From assembly GCA_035498035.1 (NCBI GenBank), contig DATKAN010000019.1, positions 1 through 32,618 of the forward strand: a DNA stretch of 32,618 bases, written 5' to 3'. The notes under the pieces were generated by a model. The model saw nothing but the letters and a program-made list of their open reading frames with translations, was not told the origin of the DNA and made no database searches. A program made the translations under genes and the position numbers. Below, piece after piece: positions 24,192-30,884 of this stretch. The DNA is from Nitrospiria bacterium (GTDB taxonomy: Bacteria > Nitrospirota > Nitrospiria > JACQBZ01). Within the stretch, counting starts at the first letter, position 1. Each line of letters opens with the position of its first letter.

Positions 24192-24223
24192 GCCGGGGAT
24201 GCGGTAACGGCCGCTTCCCCGGC
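24192..24223. repeat. Strong intergenic hairpin
   Basis: GCCGGGGA and TCCCCGGC (8 bp) flank GCGG and CCGC (4 bp) around a 6-base loop TAACGG, with one T-T mismatch between the two stems. There is no T-run, so it is not an obvious intrinsic terminator, but between convergent genes it could block transcription or stabilise 3' ends. Confidence 0.55.
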
Positions 24224-24356
24224 CAATCCCAAACCGATTCACGAGCCGATCTCCCTCGAACGCATTGGGTCGGTTTCGGAATCCCCCGGCGAGGGCTGGA
24301 GGCCGGAGCATGATGGATCAAACCAGAAGGGATTTAATACAACAGAGGCAACGGCA

Positions 24357-25541
24357 TCATACTGTCGGAAGCGGCGCCACGCCCAGCATCGAGCGGACGG
24401 CCGCGCCGAGAAAACCGTCGTTCAGGACCGAGCGGATGACCGGGCCGTGCCAGTCAAAATGGACCTTGCGCTCGATCAGGGGAAGCACGCCCTCGAGGCC
24501 GGCGAGGTCGAAGAGGCGGTCCACCTGCCGGTCCGATAGCCCCGAATAGAACTCCCGAAGCAGGAGGCCCAGCCGCAGCTCGGCCCCGAGGCGGGCCCGC
24601 CAGCTCCGGTCGTAGGGCGAGAGCGCCGCGCGCGAGAGGTCGCCCGCGCGGAAGGCCCCGACCGCCGCCCGGGCCGCCGTCTCGGCGCAGAGCAGCCCGT
24701 AGTAAATCCCCCCCTGCGTCGTGGTCTTCACCTGGCCCGCCGCCTCCCCCACGACCATCAAGCGGTCCGCGACCGTTTCGTCGAGCGTGCCCACCGGAAT
24801 GGGGCAGGCCTGGATCCGTACGGCGCCGCCGGTGTCCGCCGTGCGAAGCGACCGGACTTCCGTCCGCCGGAGGATCCGCCGAAGGTATTGCGCCGCCAGG
24901 CGGTCCGTGACGACCCCGATCCGGGCGAGGCCGCCGCCGATCGGGACCGACCAGCCGAAGCCCCGGGGCGCGAAGCGGGCGCCGAGATAGATCCCGGCCT
25001 CCTTCCGATCCCGGAACGGAATCACGGCCTGCGCGGCCTGGACGCGGTGCCGGGGGCCCGGGAAACCGCAGCGCCGGATCAGGCCGGACCCGAAGCCGGT
25101 CGCGAGCACGCACAGCCGCGCGCGAAGCTCGTGCGGCTCGCCGTCCCGGAGCCACTCCACCCGCACGCCCTCCGTCCCGACGGCGATATTCCGGACCCGG
25201 CTTCCGGTCCGGAGCTCGGCCCCGGCCTCCACCGCCCGGCGGGCCAGCGCGGAATCGAATTTCTTGCGGCAGACGATCATCGCCAGCGGCGAACCCGCCC
25301 GGTAATCGACCGTTTTTCCCGACGGGGAATGAAAACGGACCCGATCGATACGGCCGAGGATCGCCCCGTTCGGAAGGTCGAAGCGCTCAAAGGCCTCCCG
25401 CCCGATCACCCCGGTGCAGATCACGCCGTCGCCCGCCTCGGCATGCTCCTCAAACAATAAAACGTCCAGCCCCTCTTCGGCCAGGGATCGGGCCATGGCG
25501 GAACCGGCCGGCCCGGCCCCGACGATCACGACATCGCGCAT
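24357..25541 (-). CDS. Geranylgeranyl reductase family FAD-dependent oxidoreductase
   Basis: A 394-residue flavoprotein. The Rossmann FAD motif is at the N-terminus (VIVGAGPAGSAMARSLAEEG). The family-specific DGVICTGVIG near residue 38 and the second FAD segment LMVVGEAAGQVKTTTQGGIYYGLLCA near residue 265 place it in the geranylgeranyl-reductase-like group, which reduces prenyl chains of lipids, quinones or polyprenyl carriers. The exact substrate is unknown. GGAGG lies 6 nt before the ATG. It is downstream of a polyprenyl-phosphate-dependent polysaccharide locus, so saturation of a polyprenyl carrier is a possible but unproven role. Confidence 0.82.
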   Translation of the reverse strand: MRDVVIVGAGPAGSAMARSLAEEGLDVLLFEEHAEAGDGVICTGVIGREAFERFDLPNGAILGRIDRVRFHSPSGKTVDYRAGSPLAMIVCRKKFDSALARRAVEAGAELRTGSRVRNIAVGTEGVRVEWLRDGEPHELRARLCVLATGFGSGLIRRCGFPGPRHRVQAAQAVIPFRDRKEAGIYLGARFAPRGFGWSVPIGGGLARIGVVTDRLAAQYLRRILRRTEVRSLRTADTGGAVRIQACPIPVGTLDETVADRLMVVGEAAGQVKTTTQGGIYYGLLCAETAARAAVGAFRAGDLSRAALSPYDRSWRARLGAELRLGLLLREFYSGLSDRQVDRLFDLAGLEGVLPLIERKVHFDWHGPVIRSVLNDGFLGAAVRSMLGVAPLPTV

Positions 25542-25619
25542 CCGCTTCCTCCGCTTGATGGGCCGCTATCTTAACTGTCCCCGCGCGCGGCGTCAATGAT
25601 TTTTCGAACCATAGAACAC

Positions 25620-25665
25620 GTAGGGGTTGCCCCTGATCAGGGCAGGCACACGGGTCTGCCCCTAC
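25620..25665. repeat. 46-bp GTAGGGG...CCCCTAC interspersed repeat
   Basis: Ends GTAGGGG and CCCCTAC are inverted repeats, with an inner GCCCCTGATCAGGGC palindrome (CCCTGATCAGGG, 25631-25642). It shares the terminal heptamers with the 28-bp palindromes at 7867 and 20278. It sits in the 132-bp gap between the flavoprotein and glycosyltransferase genes, 8 bp beyond the end of the latter; nothing else is seen there. Confidence 0.7.
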
Positions 25666-25673
25666 CTCCGCAC

Positions 25674-27623
25674 CTAAACCTTTTTCCCCCGTGCTTCCCA
25701 TTTGCCGCGGAAGGTGATCCGGAAGGAGAGCGCGATCAGTCGGAGGTCGAGCCAGAATGAACGGGACCGTACGTAAAGCAGGTCGTAGCGAAGCTTTTGC
25801 CGACGCGTCGCGTCCCGCGGCGCGTAGATCTGGGCCAGCCCGGTTAGGCCGGGCAGAACGCGGTGGCGGAGATGAAAATTGGGAATAACGCTGTTTAGAC
25901 GATTTATCCCACTCTGTTCTTTGAATTCATCCATTTCTTTATGGACTAACCCACTTACTTCAAATATTTCATCCTTCTTAGCATCAACAATACCACTTTT
26001 TAAATTGCGGACGGCTCTTTCCCGCTCCATCCTTAGGCCTTTTACCTCGATCTCGACCCGCCTCAGCGCCCTCGGTCCCACGAAACTCATGTCGCCCCGG
26101 AAGATATTCCAGAGCTGGGGAAGCTCGTCCATCGCGGTGGCCCGAAGCCACCGGCCGACCCGCGTAACCCTGGGATCGTCATAGGCCGCCTGGACCGGCC
26201 CGCGCCCCGCCTCGGCATTCGGGACCATCGAGCGGAATTTCAAGGCCTGAAAAATCTTTCCATTTTTGCCGACCCGCTCCTGTCGGTAGAAAACCGGCCC
26301 GCCGTCCTCCAGCTTGACCAACGCGGCGAAGAGCGCCCAGAGCGGCGAGGAGCCGATCAGACCGATCCCGGAGAGACCGATGTCGAGTGCACGTTTCAAT
26401 CTTGAGGCCGGACGGGCTTTTTCGATGAGGCCTTGCAGCGTGAGCCCGAACCGCCGCGTCGCGTCCGAACGGTCGAACCGCGTCTCAAAAACCTTGCGGG
26501 CCCTTTCGCCGAAAAGCCGGCGCCTTTCCGGTTCCCCGTACAGTTCCATAACGGCCCGGCGGAACCCCCCGACATCTCCCGGCTCGATTACAAACCCGCA
26601 CTTTCCCTCCTCGACCACGCGGGCCGTCTCGCTCTCCGCGGGACCGATATAAAGGATAGGCCGCCCGGCCGCCAGCGCGCCGTACAGCTTGCTGGGAACG
26701 ATCAACCCTTCCAGGCCCGGCCGGAGCGTAATCAGATGGAGGTCGCCGCTGCTCAAACTGAAGGCCAGATCGTCCTCGGCCTGGAAGGGAAGAAATTTCA
26801 TATTCGACCCTCCGCGCGATCGCTCTTCCACCTCTTTTTGTTTCTTCCCGCCGCCGATGAAGAGGAACACGATGTCATCATGGGCTTTCAGCCGTTCGGC
26901 CGCGTTCAGTACGGTTTCGAAGGGATGGGCCAGTCCCATATTGCCCGAATAGAGAACGATGAATTTGTTCCGCAGGCCGTGCCCGTCCAGGAATGGATTG
27001 GTCTCGGGCAGGACGGGGCGGACCCGCTCCCCGTCGGCCCAGTTGTGAACGACCCGGATTTTTTCGGGATCGACCCCCCGGACTTGAAGAAGATCCGACA
27101 TGAACTCGCCGACGGCGATCACCCCGTCCGACGCCCGGAGCGCCCGGAGGGACAGAAACTTTAAAAACATGGCGACAGCGGATCGCTCGCGGAGGATCCC
27201 GAGACGGACCGCGACCTCCGGATAGACGTCCTGGCACCAGCAGACGTACGCGGAGCCCTTCAAAAGACGGAGAATCGGCCCGAGGGCGAAGAGGAGCGGG
27301 GGATCGCTCAGAAAAACGACGACGTCCTGTCTCGGAAGCCGGAGGGCCTCGATCAAGGCCCGCGGATAAAAGGAAATACTGTTGAGGACCCAACGCCACA
27401 CCGCACGGCGGTCGAGCCGCAAGGCCCGAACGCGGCGGACCCGGATGCCCCCGCGCATTTCCCTTTCGGGATACCGCGCGGCCGCGTCGTCGGAGGCGGC
27501 ATCGCCCGCGATCACGGTGACGCGATGGCCGGCGCGGGAGAGATCGGTCGCGAGATCCGTCAGCATCCGGCTCGTCCCGGAGGGATCGGGATAAAAGTAG
27601 CGATTGACGAAAAGGATCTTCAT
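25674..27623 (-). CDS. Fused GT4 glycosyltransferase and polyprenyl-phosphate sugar phosphotransferase
   Basis: A 649-residue two-domain enzyme for surface polysaccharide synthesis. Residues 1-395 are a GT-B, GT4-family (WbuB-like) glycosyltransferase: MKILFVNRYFYPDPSGTSRM, VVHNWADGERVRP, LYSGNMGLAHPFETVL and LIVPSKLYGALAAGRPILYIGP. Residues about 410-649 are a bacterial sugar transferase that starts the lipid-linked repeat unit: membrane re-entrant helix LKRALDIGLSGIGLIGSSPLW, then FYRQERVGKNGKIFQALKFRSM, DELPQLWNIFRGDMSFVGPRAL, and GLTGLAQIYAPRD. The two are normally separate proteins acting in succession. Residues about 531-581 form an extra Lys/Glu-rich insertion encoded by markedly AT-rich DNA (18 G/C in 60 at 25921-25980, against 39 in 60 at 26041-26100). 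The ribosome site is weak. Confidence 0.88.
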   Translation of the reverse strand: MKILFVNRYFYPDPSGTSRMLTDLATDLSRAGHRVTVIAGDAASDDAAARYPEREMRGGIRVRRVRALRLDRRAVWRWVLNSISFYPRALIEALRLPRQDVVVFLSDPPLLFALGPILRLLKGSAYVCWCQDVYPEVAVRLGILRERSAVAMFLKFLSLRALRASDGVIAVGEFMSDLLQVRGVDPEKIRVVHNWADGERVRPVLPETNPFLDGHGLRNKFIVLYSGNMGLAHPFETVLNAAERLKAHDDIVFLFIGGGKKQKEVEERSRGGSNMKFLPFQAEDDLAFSLSSGDLHLITLRPGLEGLIVPSKLYGALAAGRPILYIGPAESETARVVEEGKCGFVIEPGDVGGFRRAVMELYGEPERRRLFGERARKVFETRFDRSDATRRFGLTLQGLIEKARPASRLKRALDIGLSGIGLIGSSPLWALFAALVKLEDGGPVFYRQERVGKNGKIFQALKFRSMVPNAEAGRGPVQAAYDDPRVTRVGRWLRATAMDELPQLWNIFRGDMSFVGPRALRRVEIEVKGLRMERERAVRNLKSGIVDAKKDEIFEVSGLVHKEMDEFKEQSGINRLNSVIPNFHLRHRVLPGLTGLAQIYAPRDATRRQKLRYDLLYVRSRSFWLDLRLIALSFRITFRGKWEARGKKV

Positions 27624-27636
27624 GGGCTAAAACATG

Positions 27637-27706
27637 TCAGGAGTAAGGAGAACGTATACGCCCCGTTGCTTTCTCTCCTCACTCCTCACTATTTACTCCT
27701 TACGCC
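27637..27706. repeat. Facing heptamer repeats at the carbamoyltransferase 3' end
   Basis: On the plus strand 27675-27702 reads CTCCTCA, CTCCTCA, CTATTTA, CTCCTTA and is followed by CGCC. The opposite-orientation copy TCAGGAG, TAAGGAG occupies 27637-27650. The two can pair as an imperfect hairpin. The last heptamer includes the carbamoyltransferase stop codon (TAA at 27702-27700 on the minus strand). Confidence 0.75.
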
Positions 27707-29451
27707 TTTTCAATCCAGAAATTCCCCATCACCAGCCGGTCCATCTTCGTCCGGAGAAAACAGTCCACCGCCTCTTCCGGGCGGGCGACGATCGGCTCGT
27801 TTTCGTTGAACGAGGTGTTCAGCAGGACCGGGACGCCGGTGAGTTTTTCAAAGGCCTTGATCAGCTTCCAGTACCCCGGATGGGTCGCGCGGTCCACCGT
27901 CTGGAACCGTCCGGTGCCGTCCGCGTGGGTCACGGCCGGGATGACGGACCGTTTCTCTTTTTTGACCGGGTAGACCTTGAGCATGAAGGGGTCGGGGGTG
28001 CTCTTCTCGAAATAATCGCCGGCCGCCTCCGCAAGGATCGACGGCGCGAAGGGACGGAAGGCCTCGCGCCGCTTGATGCGCGCATTGAGGACGTCCTTCA
28101 TGTCGGCGCGACGGGGATCGGCCAGGATGCTGCGGTTTCCGAGCGCCCGCGGCCCCCATTCCATGCGGCCCTGAAACCAGCCGACGACCTTCCCGTCCGC
28201 GATCGCCCGCGCCGTCCTCCGGCAGAGCTCGTCTTCGTCGCCGATTTCGGTCACGATGCATCCCCGCTCTTTCATCTCCTCACTCCTCACTCCTAACTCC
28301 TTGCTCAAATCGGCTTCGCCGAATTGCGGGCCCCAGAAGGCATGGTCCATCACGAAGGAGCGGGGAAGGCCGGGGACGCGATGATGGACGTCGTAGGCGG
28401 ACCCGACCGCTGTGCCGGCATCGCCCGGCGCGGGCGGAATATAAATCTTCTCGAACGGCGTCCGGTCGGAGATCTTGCCGTTGGCGACGCTGTTCATCGC
28501 GCAGCCGCCGGAAAGACAGAGCGATCGGAGTTTGGTGCGTTCATAGAGTTTGTTGAGAATGGAAAAGTAGGTCTCTTCGAATACGACCTGCAATGAGGAC
28601 GCGATGTTCTGATGGCGTGATGTAACTTCCTCGTCCGGCTTCCGGGCCGGGCCGAGCAGGCATTCCCACCGGTCCGAATAGATCGGCCCGACCGCGGGCT
28701 CGCCGCGCTCCCAGGTCATGGGGACGCCCCCGGTGTGATGGCGGAAGAAGCGCAGATCGAGCTCGAAGGTCCCGTCTTTTTTTAAACGGATGATCCTCCG
28801 GAAGGCGTCCGGGTACTCCGGCTCCCCGTACGCCGCCAGGCCCATCACCTTGTACTCGTCGCCGTATTTCGGAAATCCCAAATATTGCGTCGCGGCGGTG
28901 TAGAGAAATCCGAGCGAATGCGGGAACAATATGTTGCCTTTTACATCAATCCTGTTGCCTTCCCCGATCCCCCACATCGTGCTGGTATAATCCCCCAGTG
29001 CATCCACCGAGACGACCGCGGCCCGGTCGAACGGCGAGACGAAAAATCCCGAGGCCATATGCGCCCGGTGATGTTCGATATGATGTACCCGGGCCTTTAT
29101 CTCCTCACCCCTCGCTCCCAACTCATTACTCATTACGCCCTTTATATTCCCGACGCGCGAGCGGTTGCGCATCCGGTCGGCCAGATACGACCATTTCGGC
29201 CGATGGCCCAGGGCGAAAAGGACCTTTCTCCAGAAATGGGCCTTCGGGTCGCGCGAGACCGCGACATGATCCACGTCATGGATCGAGACGCCGGCCTCGG
29301 AAAGACAGTACCGGATCGCCTCGGCCGGAAACCCGGCCCAGTGCTTGATCCGCCGGAACCGCTCCTCCTCCGCCGCCGCGATCAGCTTTCCGTCCACGAC
29401 AATCGCCGCAGCCGCATCGGCGTGGTATGCGTTTATACCGAGTATGATCAA
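27700..29451 (-). CDS. NodU/TobZ-family carbamoyltransferase
   Basis: A 583-residue O-carbamoyltransferase using carbamoyl phosphate and ATP, here probably decorating a sugar of the surface polysaccharide. The N-terminal Kae1-like domain has ILGINAYHADAAAAIV, EEERFRRIKHW, and the metal-binding HHIEHHRAH near residue 122; SVDALGDYTSTMWG, LYTAATQYLGF and LCLSGGCAMNSVANGK follow. The C-terminal YrdC-like domain carries WFQGRMEWGPRALGNRSILADPR and VLLNTSFNENEPIV. The start is TTG at 29451, with AGGGA 7 nt upstream. Two short peptides of the same pattern, near residues 104-119 and 381-393, come from an in-frame heptamer DNA repeat, and a third copy supplies the stop codon. Both inserts fall in variable loops outside the catalytic motifs, so the enzyme may still work. 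Confidence 0.93.
   Translation of the reverse strand: MIILGINAYHADAAAAIVVDGKLIAAAEEERFRRIKHWAGFPAEAIRYCLSEAGVSIHDVDHVAVSRDPKAHFWRKVLFALGHRPKWSYLADRMRNRSRVGNIKGVMSNELGARGEEIKARVHHIEHHRAHMASGFFVSPFDRAAVVSVDALGDYTSTMWGIGEGNRIDVKGNILFPHSLGFLYTAATQYLGFPKYGDEYKVMGLAAYGEPEYPDAFRRIIRLKKDGTFELDLRFFRHHTGGVPMTWERGEPAVGPIYSDRWECLLGPARKPDEEVTSRHQNIASSLQVVFEETYFSILNKLYERTKLRSLCLSGGCAMNSVANGKISDRTPFEKIYIPPAPGDAGTAVGSAYDVHHRVPGLPRSFVMDHAFWGPQFGEADLSKELGVRSEEMKERGCIVTEIGDEDELCRRTARAIADGKVVGWFQGRMEWGPRALGNRSILADPRRADMKDVLNARIKRREAFRPFAPSILAEAAGDYFEKSTPDPFMLKVYPVKKEKRSVIPAVTHADGTGRFQTVDRATHPGYWKLIKAFEKLTGVPVLLNTSFNENEPIVARPEEAVDCFLRTKMDRLVMGNFWIEKA
28276..28306. repeat. Heptamer repeat array inside the carbamoyltransferase (copy A)
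   Basis: Plus strand: CTCCTCA, CTCCTCA, CTCCTAA, CTCCTTG, CTC. In the gene frame it encodes SKELGVRSEE, near residues 382-392. Confidence 0.85.
29101..29138. repeat. Heptamer repeat array inside the carbamoyltransferase (copy B)
   Basis: Plus strand: CTCCTCA, CCCCTCG, CTCCCAA, CTCATTA, CTCATTA, then CGCCC. In the gene frame it encodes VMSNELGARGEE, near residues 105-116. It is in the same frame and orientation as copy A, and more diverged. Confidence 0.8.
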
Positions 29452-29539
29452 TTTTAATTCCCTTTTAGCTCATGACGGCAGGCCCGGCCGTGACGGCATC
29501 CACGACACCGCCACGCCGGCCGCCGCATCTCCGCATGTT

Positions 29540-29620
29540 CTACCTTCTGGTCCTTTTCTTGGCCTTTTTTTTCTTGGCCGTGGCCTTCTTCTTCTTTGCG
29601 GCCGCTTTCTTCTTAGGCAA
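29540..29620 (-). CDS. Tiny lysine/alanine-rich basic protein (26 residues)
   Basis: A short frame beginning with TTG at 29620 and ending TAG at 29540. The peptide starts MPKKKAAAKKKK, continues with Ala-Thr-Ala and more Lys runs, and ends KKRTRR; every residue after Pro2 is Lys, Ala, Arg or Thr. GGGGGTGG lies a few bases upstream as a ribosome site. The composition is like the C-terminal tail of histone H1-like bacterial DNA-binding proteins, so nucleic-acid or polyanion binding is a reasonable guess. It lies 88 bp upstream of the carbamoyltransferase start, in the same direction. Low complexity could also arise by repeat expansion without coding; the ribosome site and clean stop favour a gene. 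Confidence 0.5.
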   Translation of the reverse strand: MPKKKAAAKKKKATAKKKKAKKRTRR

Positions 29621-29918
29621 ATGACCACCCCCTTTCAAGCCCCGAAGTTTGTTTCGAGGTCAATCCTCCCTGTGAACTCCTACCCATTCCCAGACCCGAT
29701 TCCCTCCCACCGAACCCACCAGCCGTACTTGTTTTGGCCCCCTCGCAGACGACACTATATATAATGATGCAACCCCCATTATATTGCTTCCCAGCCAAAA
29801 GGAACGATACAACGAATCCGTGAGCCTAAAATCAACCCTGGTCGTTCTTTCCTCAAAATCCGACGGGCCTCAAATAGAATGACCAAAAACAGCCTGTCCC
29901 GCTACGAACAAGGGATGA
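29621..29918. other. Intergenic stretch without a supported gene
   Basis: About 300 bp between the Alg13-like gene and the lysine-rich gene. It contains AT-rich runs, TATATA and TATAAT-like boxes near 29755-29780 on the minus strand that could be -10 elements for the small gene, but no matching -35 box. The short minus-strand frame ending at 29613 has no ribosome site or recognisable family. No intrinsic terminator is clear. Confidence 0.4.
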
Positions 29919-30419
29919 TCATTGTTTTTGATTCGTCAACTCTTCGATTGCCCGAGCGACCAGTTCCAACATTCTTGAGGGCGGAGGCGGCACCGGCTGT
30001 TTATTCCGCCACCGTGCCTCAGCAATTGCAGCGGGTAGATCTTCAGCCTCATACGCCGGAATCACCCGCCCCTCCGCCGCAAGCGCCTTGACCAGTCCGA
30101 TCTGATTATCATCTAAAATCTCGCCGTACTTTACCCGACGTGGCATCACAACTGGCACTTTACCCGCCGCAAAACAATGATGGAGCGTACCGGCTCCTCC
30201 ATGGCAGATGATAAGGTCGGCATCACGAACCGCATGAGGGAATTGTTCCAATGGGAAAAAATCCACCTGTTTACATTGCGACGCCCGAAAACTTGAGTCG
30301 TTTCCGGACTGAATAATGACAACATCATCTCCGAACGCACCTTCGCTCGAAAGCTTATCGACAGCTTCAAATAGACGCCTGAATCCCTGGGTCGCATTGC
30401 CCGCAGTAACAAGGATCAT
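29919..30419 (-). CDS. Alg13-like glycosyltransferase catalytic subunit (PssE/EpsF type)
   Basis: A 166-residue protein matching the C-terminal half of GT28 (MurG-like) enzymes. It starts MILVTAGNATQGFRRLFEAVD and has the sugar-nucleotide-binding segment DADLIICHGGAGTLHHCFAAGKVPVVMPR, followed by HGGAG-distal Asp/Asn-Gln (LDDNQIGLVKAL). In split enzymes this subunit binds the donor, while the Alg14-like partner anchors it to the membrane and binds the acceptor. The ATG at 30419 overlaps the partner's stop by 4 bp, giving coupled equimolar synthesis. The upstream in-frame ATG (30473) would lie inside the partner gene and is rejected. By family analogy it adds the second sugar of the repeat unit. 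Confidence 0.88.
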   Translation of the reverse strand: MILVTAGNATQGFRRLFEAVDKLSSEGAFGDDVVIIQSGNDSSFRASQCKQVDFFPLEQFPHAVRDADLIICHGGAGTLHHCFAAGKVPVVMPRRVKYGEILDDNQIGLVKALAAEGRVIPAYEAEDLPAAIAEARWRNKQPVPPPPSRMLELVARAIEELTNQKQ

Positions 30420-30871
30420 ACTAGCGGCCCTCCGTAAATCCCGTTCGGGAAAATCTTTTTCAACGACGGCCATTGATAGAAGAACCGGTCGGCCAATCGA
30501 TGCATTATCCGTCCCGAAAGGGACGGTTCTGTTACCCTATTGAACGTTTCGATAAATATCGTACGGATACCAAAAAATTTCCCCGCAATAGAAAACGGCA
30601 CTACAGGCCCTGCGCCAGTGCTCAGTATAATTCTCGGACGTTCTTTACTAAGGATGCGCCAGGCCTCCCACAAATTCACCCAAAATAGCCAATCACGTTC
30701 CGAGTGCCGAATGAAATAAGTTTTCCCCTCCATATCCTTCGGTAGCAAAACACGGTCGTTCAAGACATAAAAATGTTCATAACGATCATAGACCGGTTTC
30801 AGCGCACGAACTTCGGTCAGATGTCCGCCACAAGAAGATACGATGCAGATTTTTGGTTTTGGAAATTCCAT
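30416..30871 (-). CDS. Alg14-like glycosyltransferase membrane subunit (PssD/EpsE type)
   Basis: A 151-residue protein equivalent to the N-terminal half of MurG-type enzymes: ICIVSSCGGHLTEVRALKPVY at the start, a central helix LFWVNLWEAWRILSKERPRIILSTGAG with the conserved STGAGP, and FIETFNRVTEPSLSGRIMHRLADRFFYQW, typical of Alg14. It docks the Alg13-like subunit encoded immediately downstream. It is 13 bp after the GT4 gene, in the same transcription unit. GC is lower here than in the left two-thirds of the window, as is common for O-antigen loci. Confidence 0.9.
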   Translation of the reverse strand: MEFPKPKICIVSSCGGHLTEVRALKPVYDRYEHFYVLNDRVLLPKDMEGKTYFIRHSERDWLFWVNLWEAWRILSKERPRIILSTGAGPVVPFSIAGKFFGIRTIFIETFNRVTEPSLSGRIMHRLADRFFYQWPSLKKIFPNGIYGGPLV

Positions 30872-30884
30872 GACTGGCTTTCAG

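Noticed and set aside
23914-24321. Minus-strand 135-codon frame through the inverted-repeat element
   Set aside because: It spans both arms of a long inverted repeat and has no ribosome site or known domain. It is worth revisiting only if the same peptide recurs with the element elsewhere.
28276-29138. Short tandem repeats considered as a CRISPR array
   Set aside because: Units are 7 bp, directly adjacent and degenerate with no spacers, and they lie within a conserved coding sequence.
29613-29798. Minus-strand 61-codon frame in the polysaccharide intergenic gap
   Set aside because: No ribosome site, Gly/Ser-rich without a domain, and it overlaps the better-supported lysine-rich frame.
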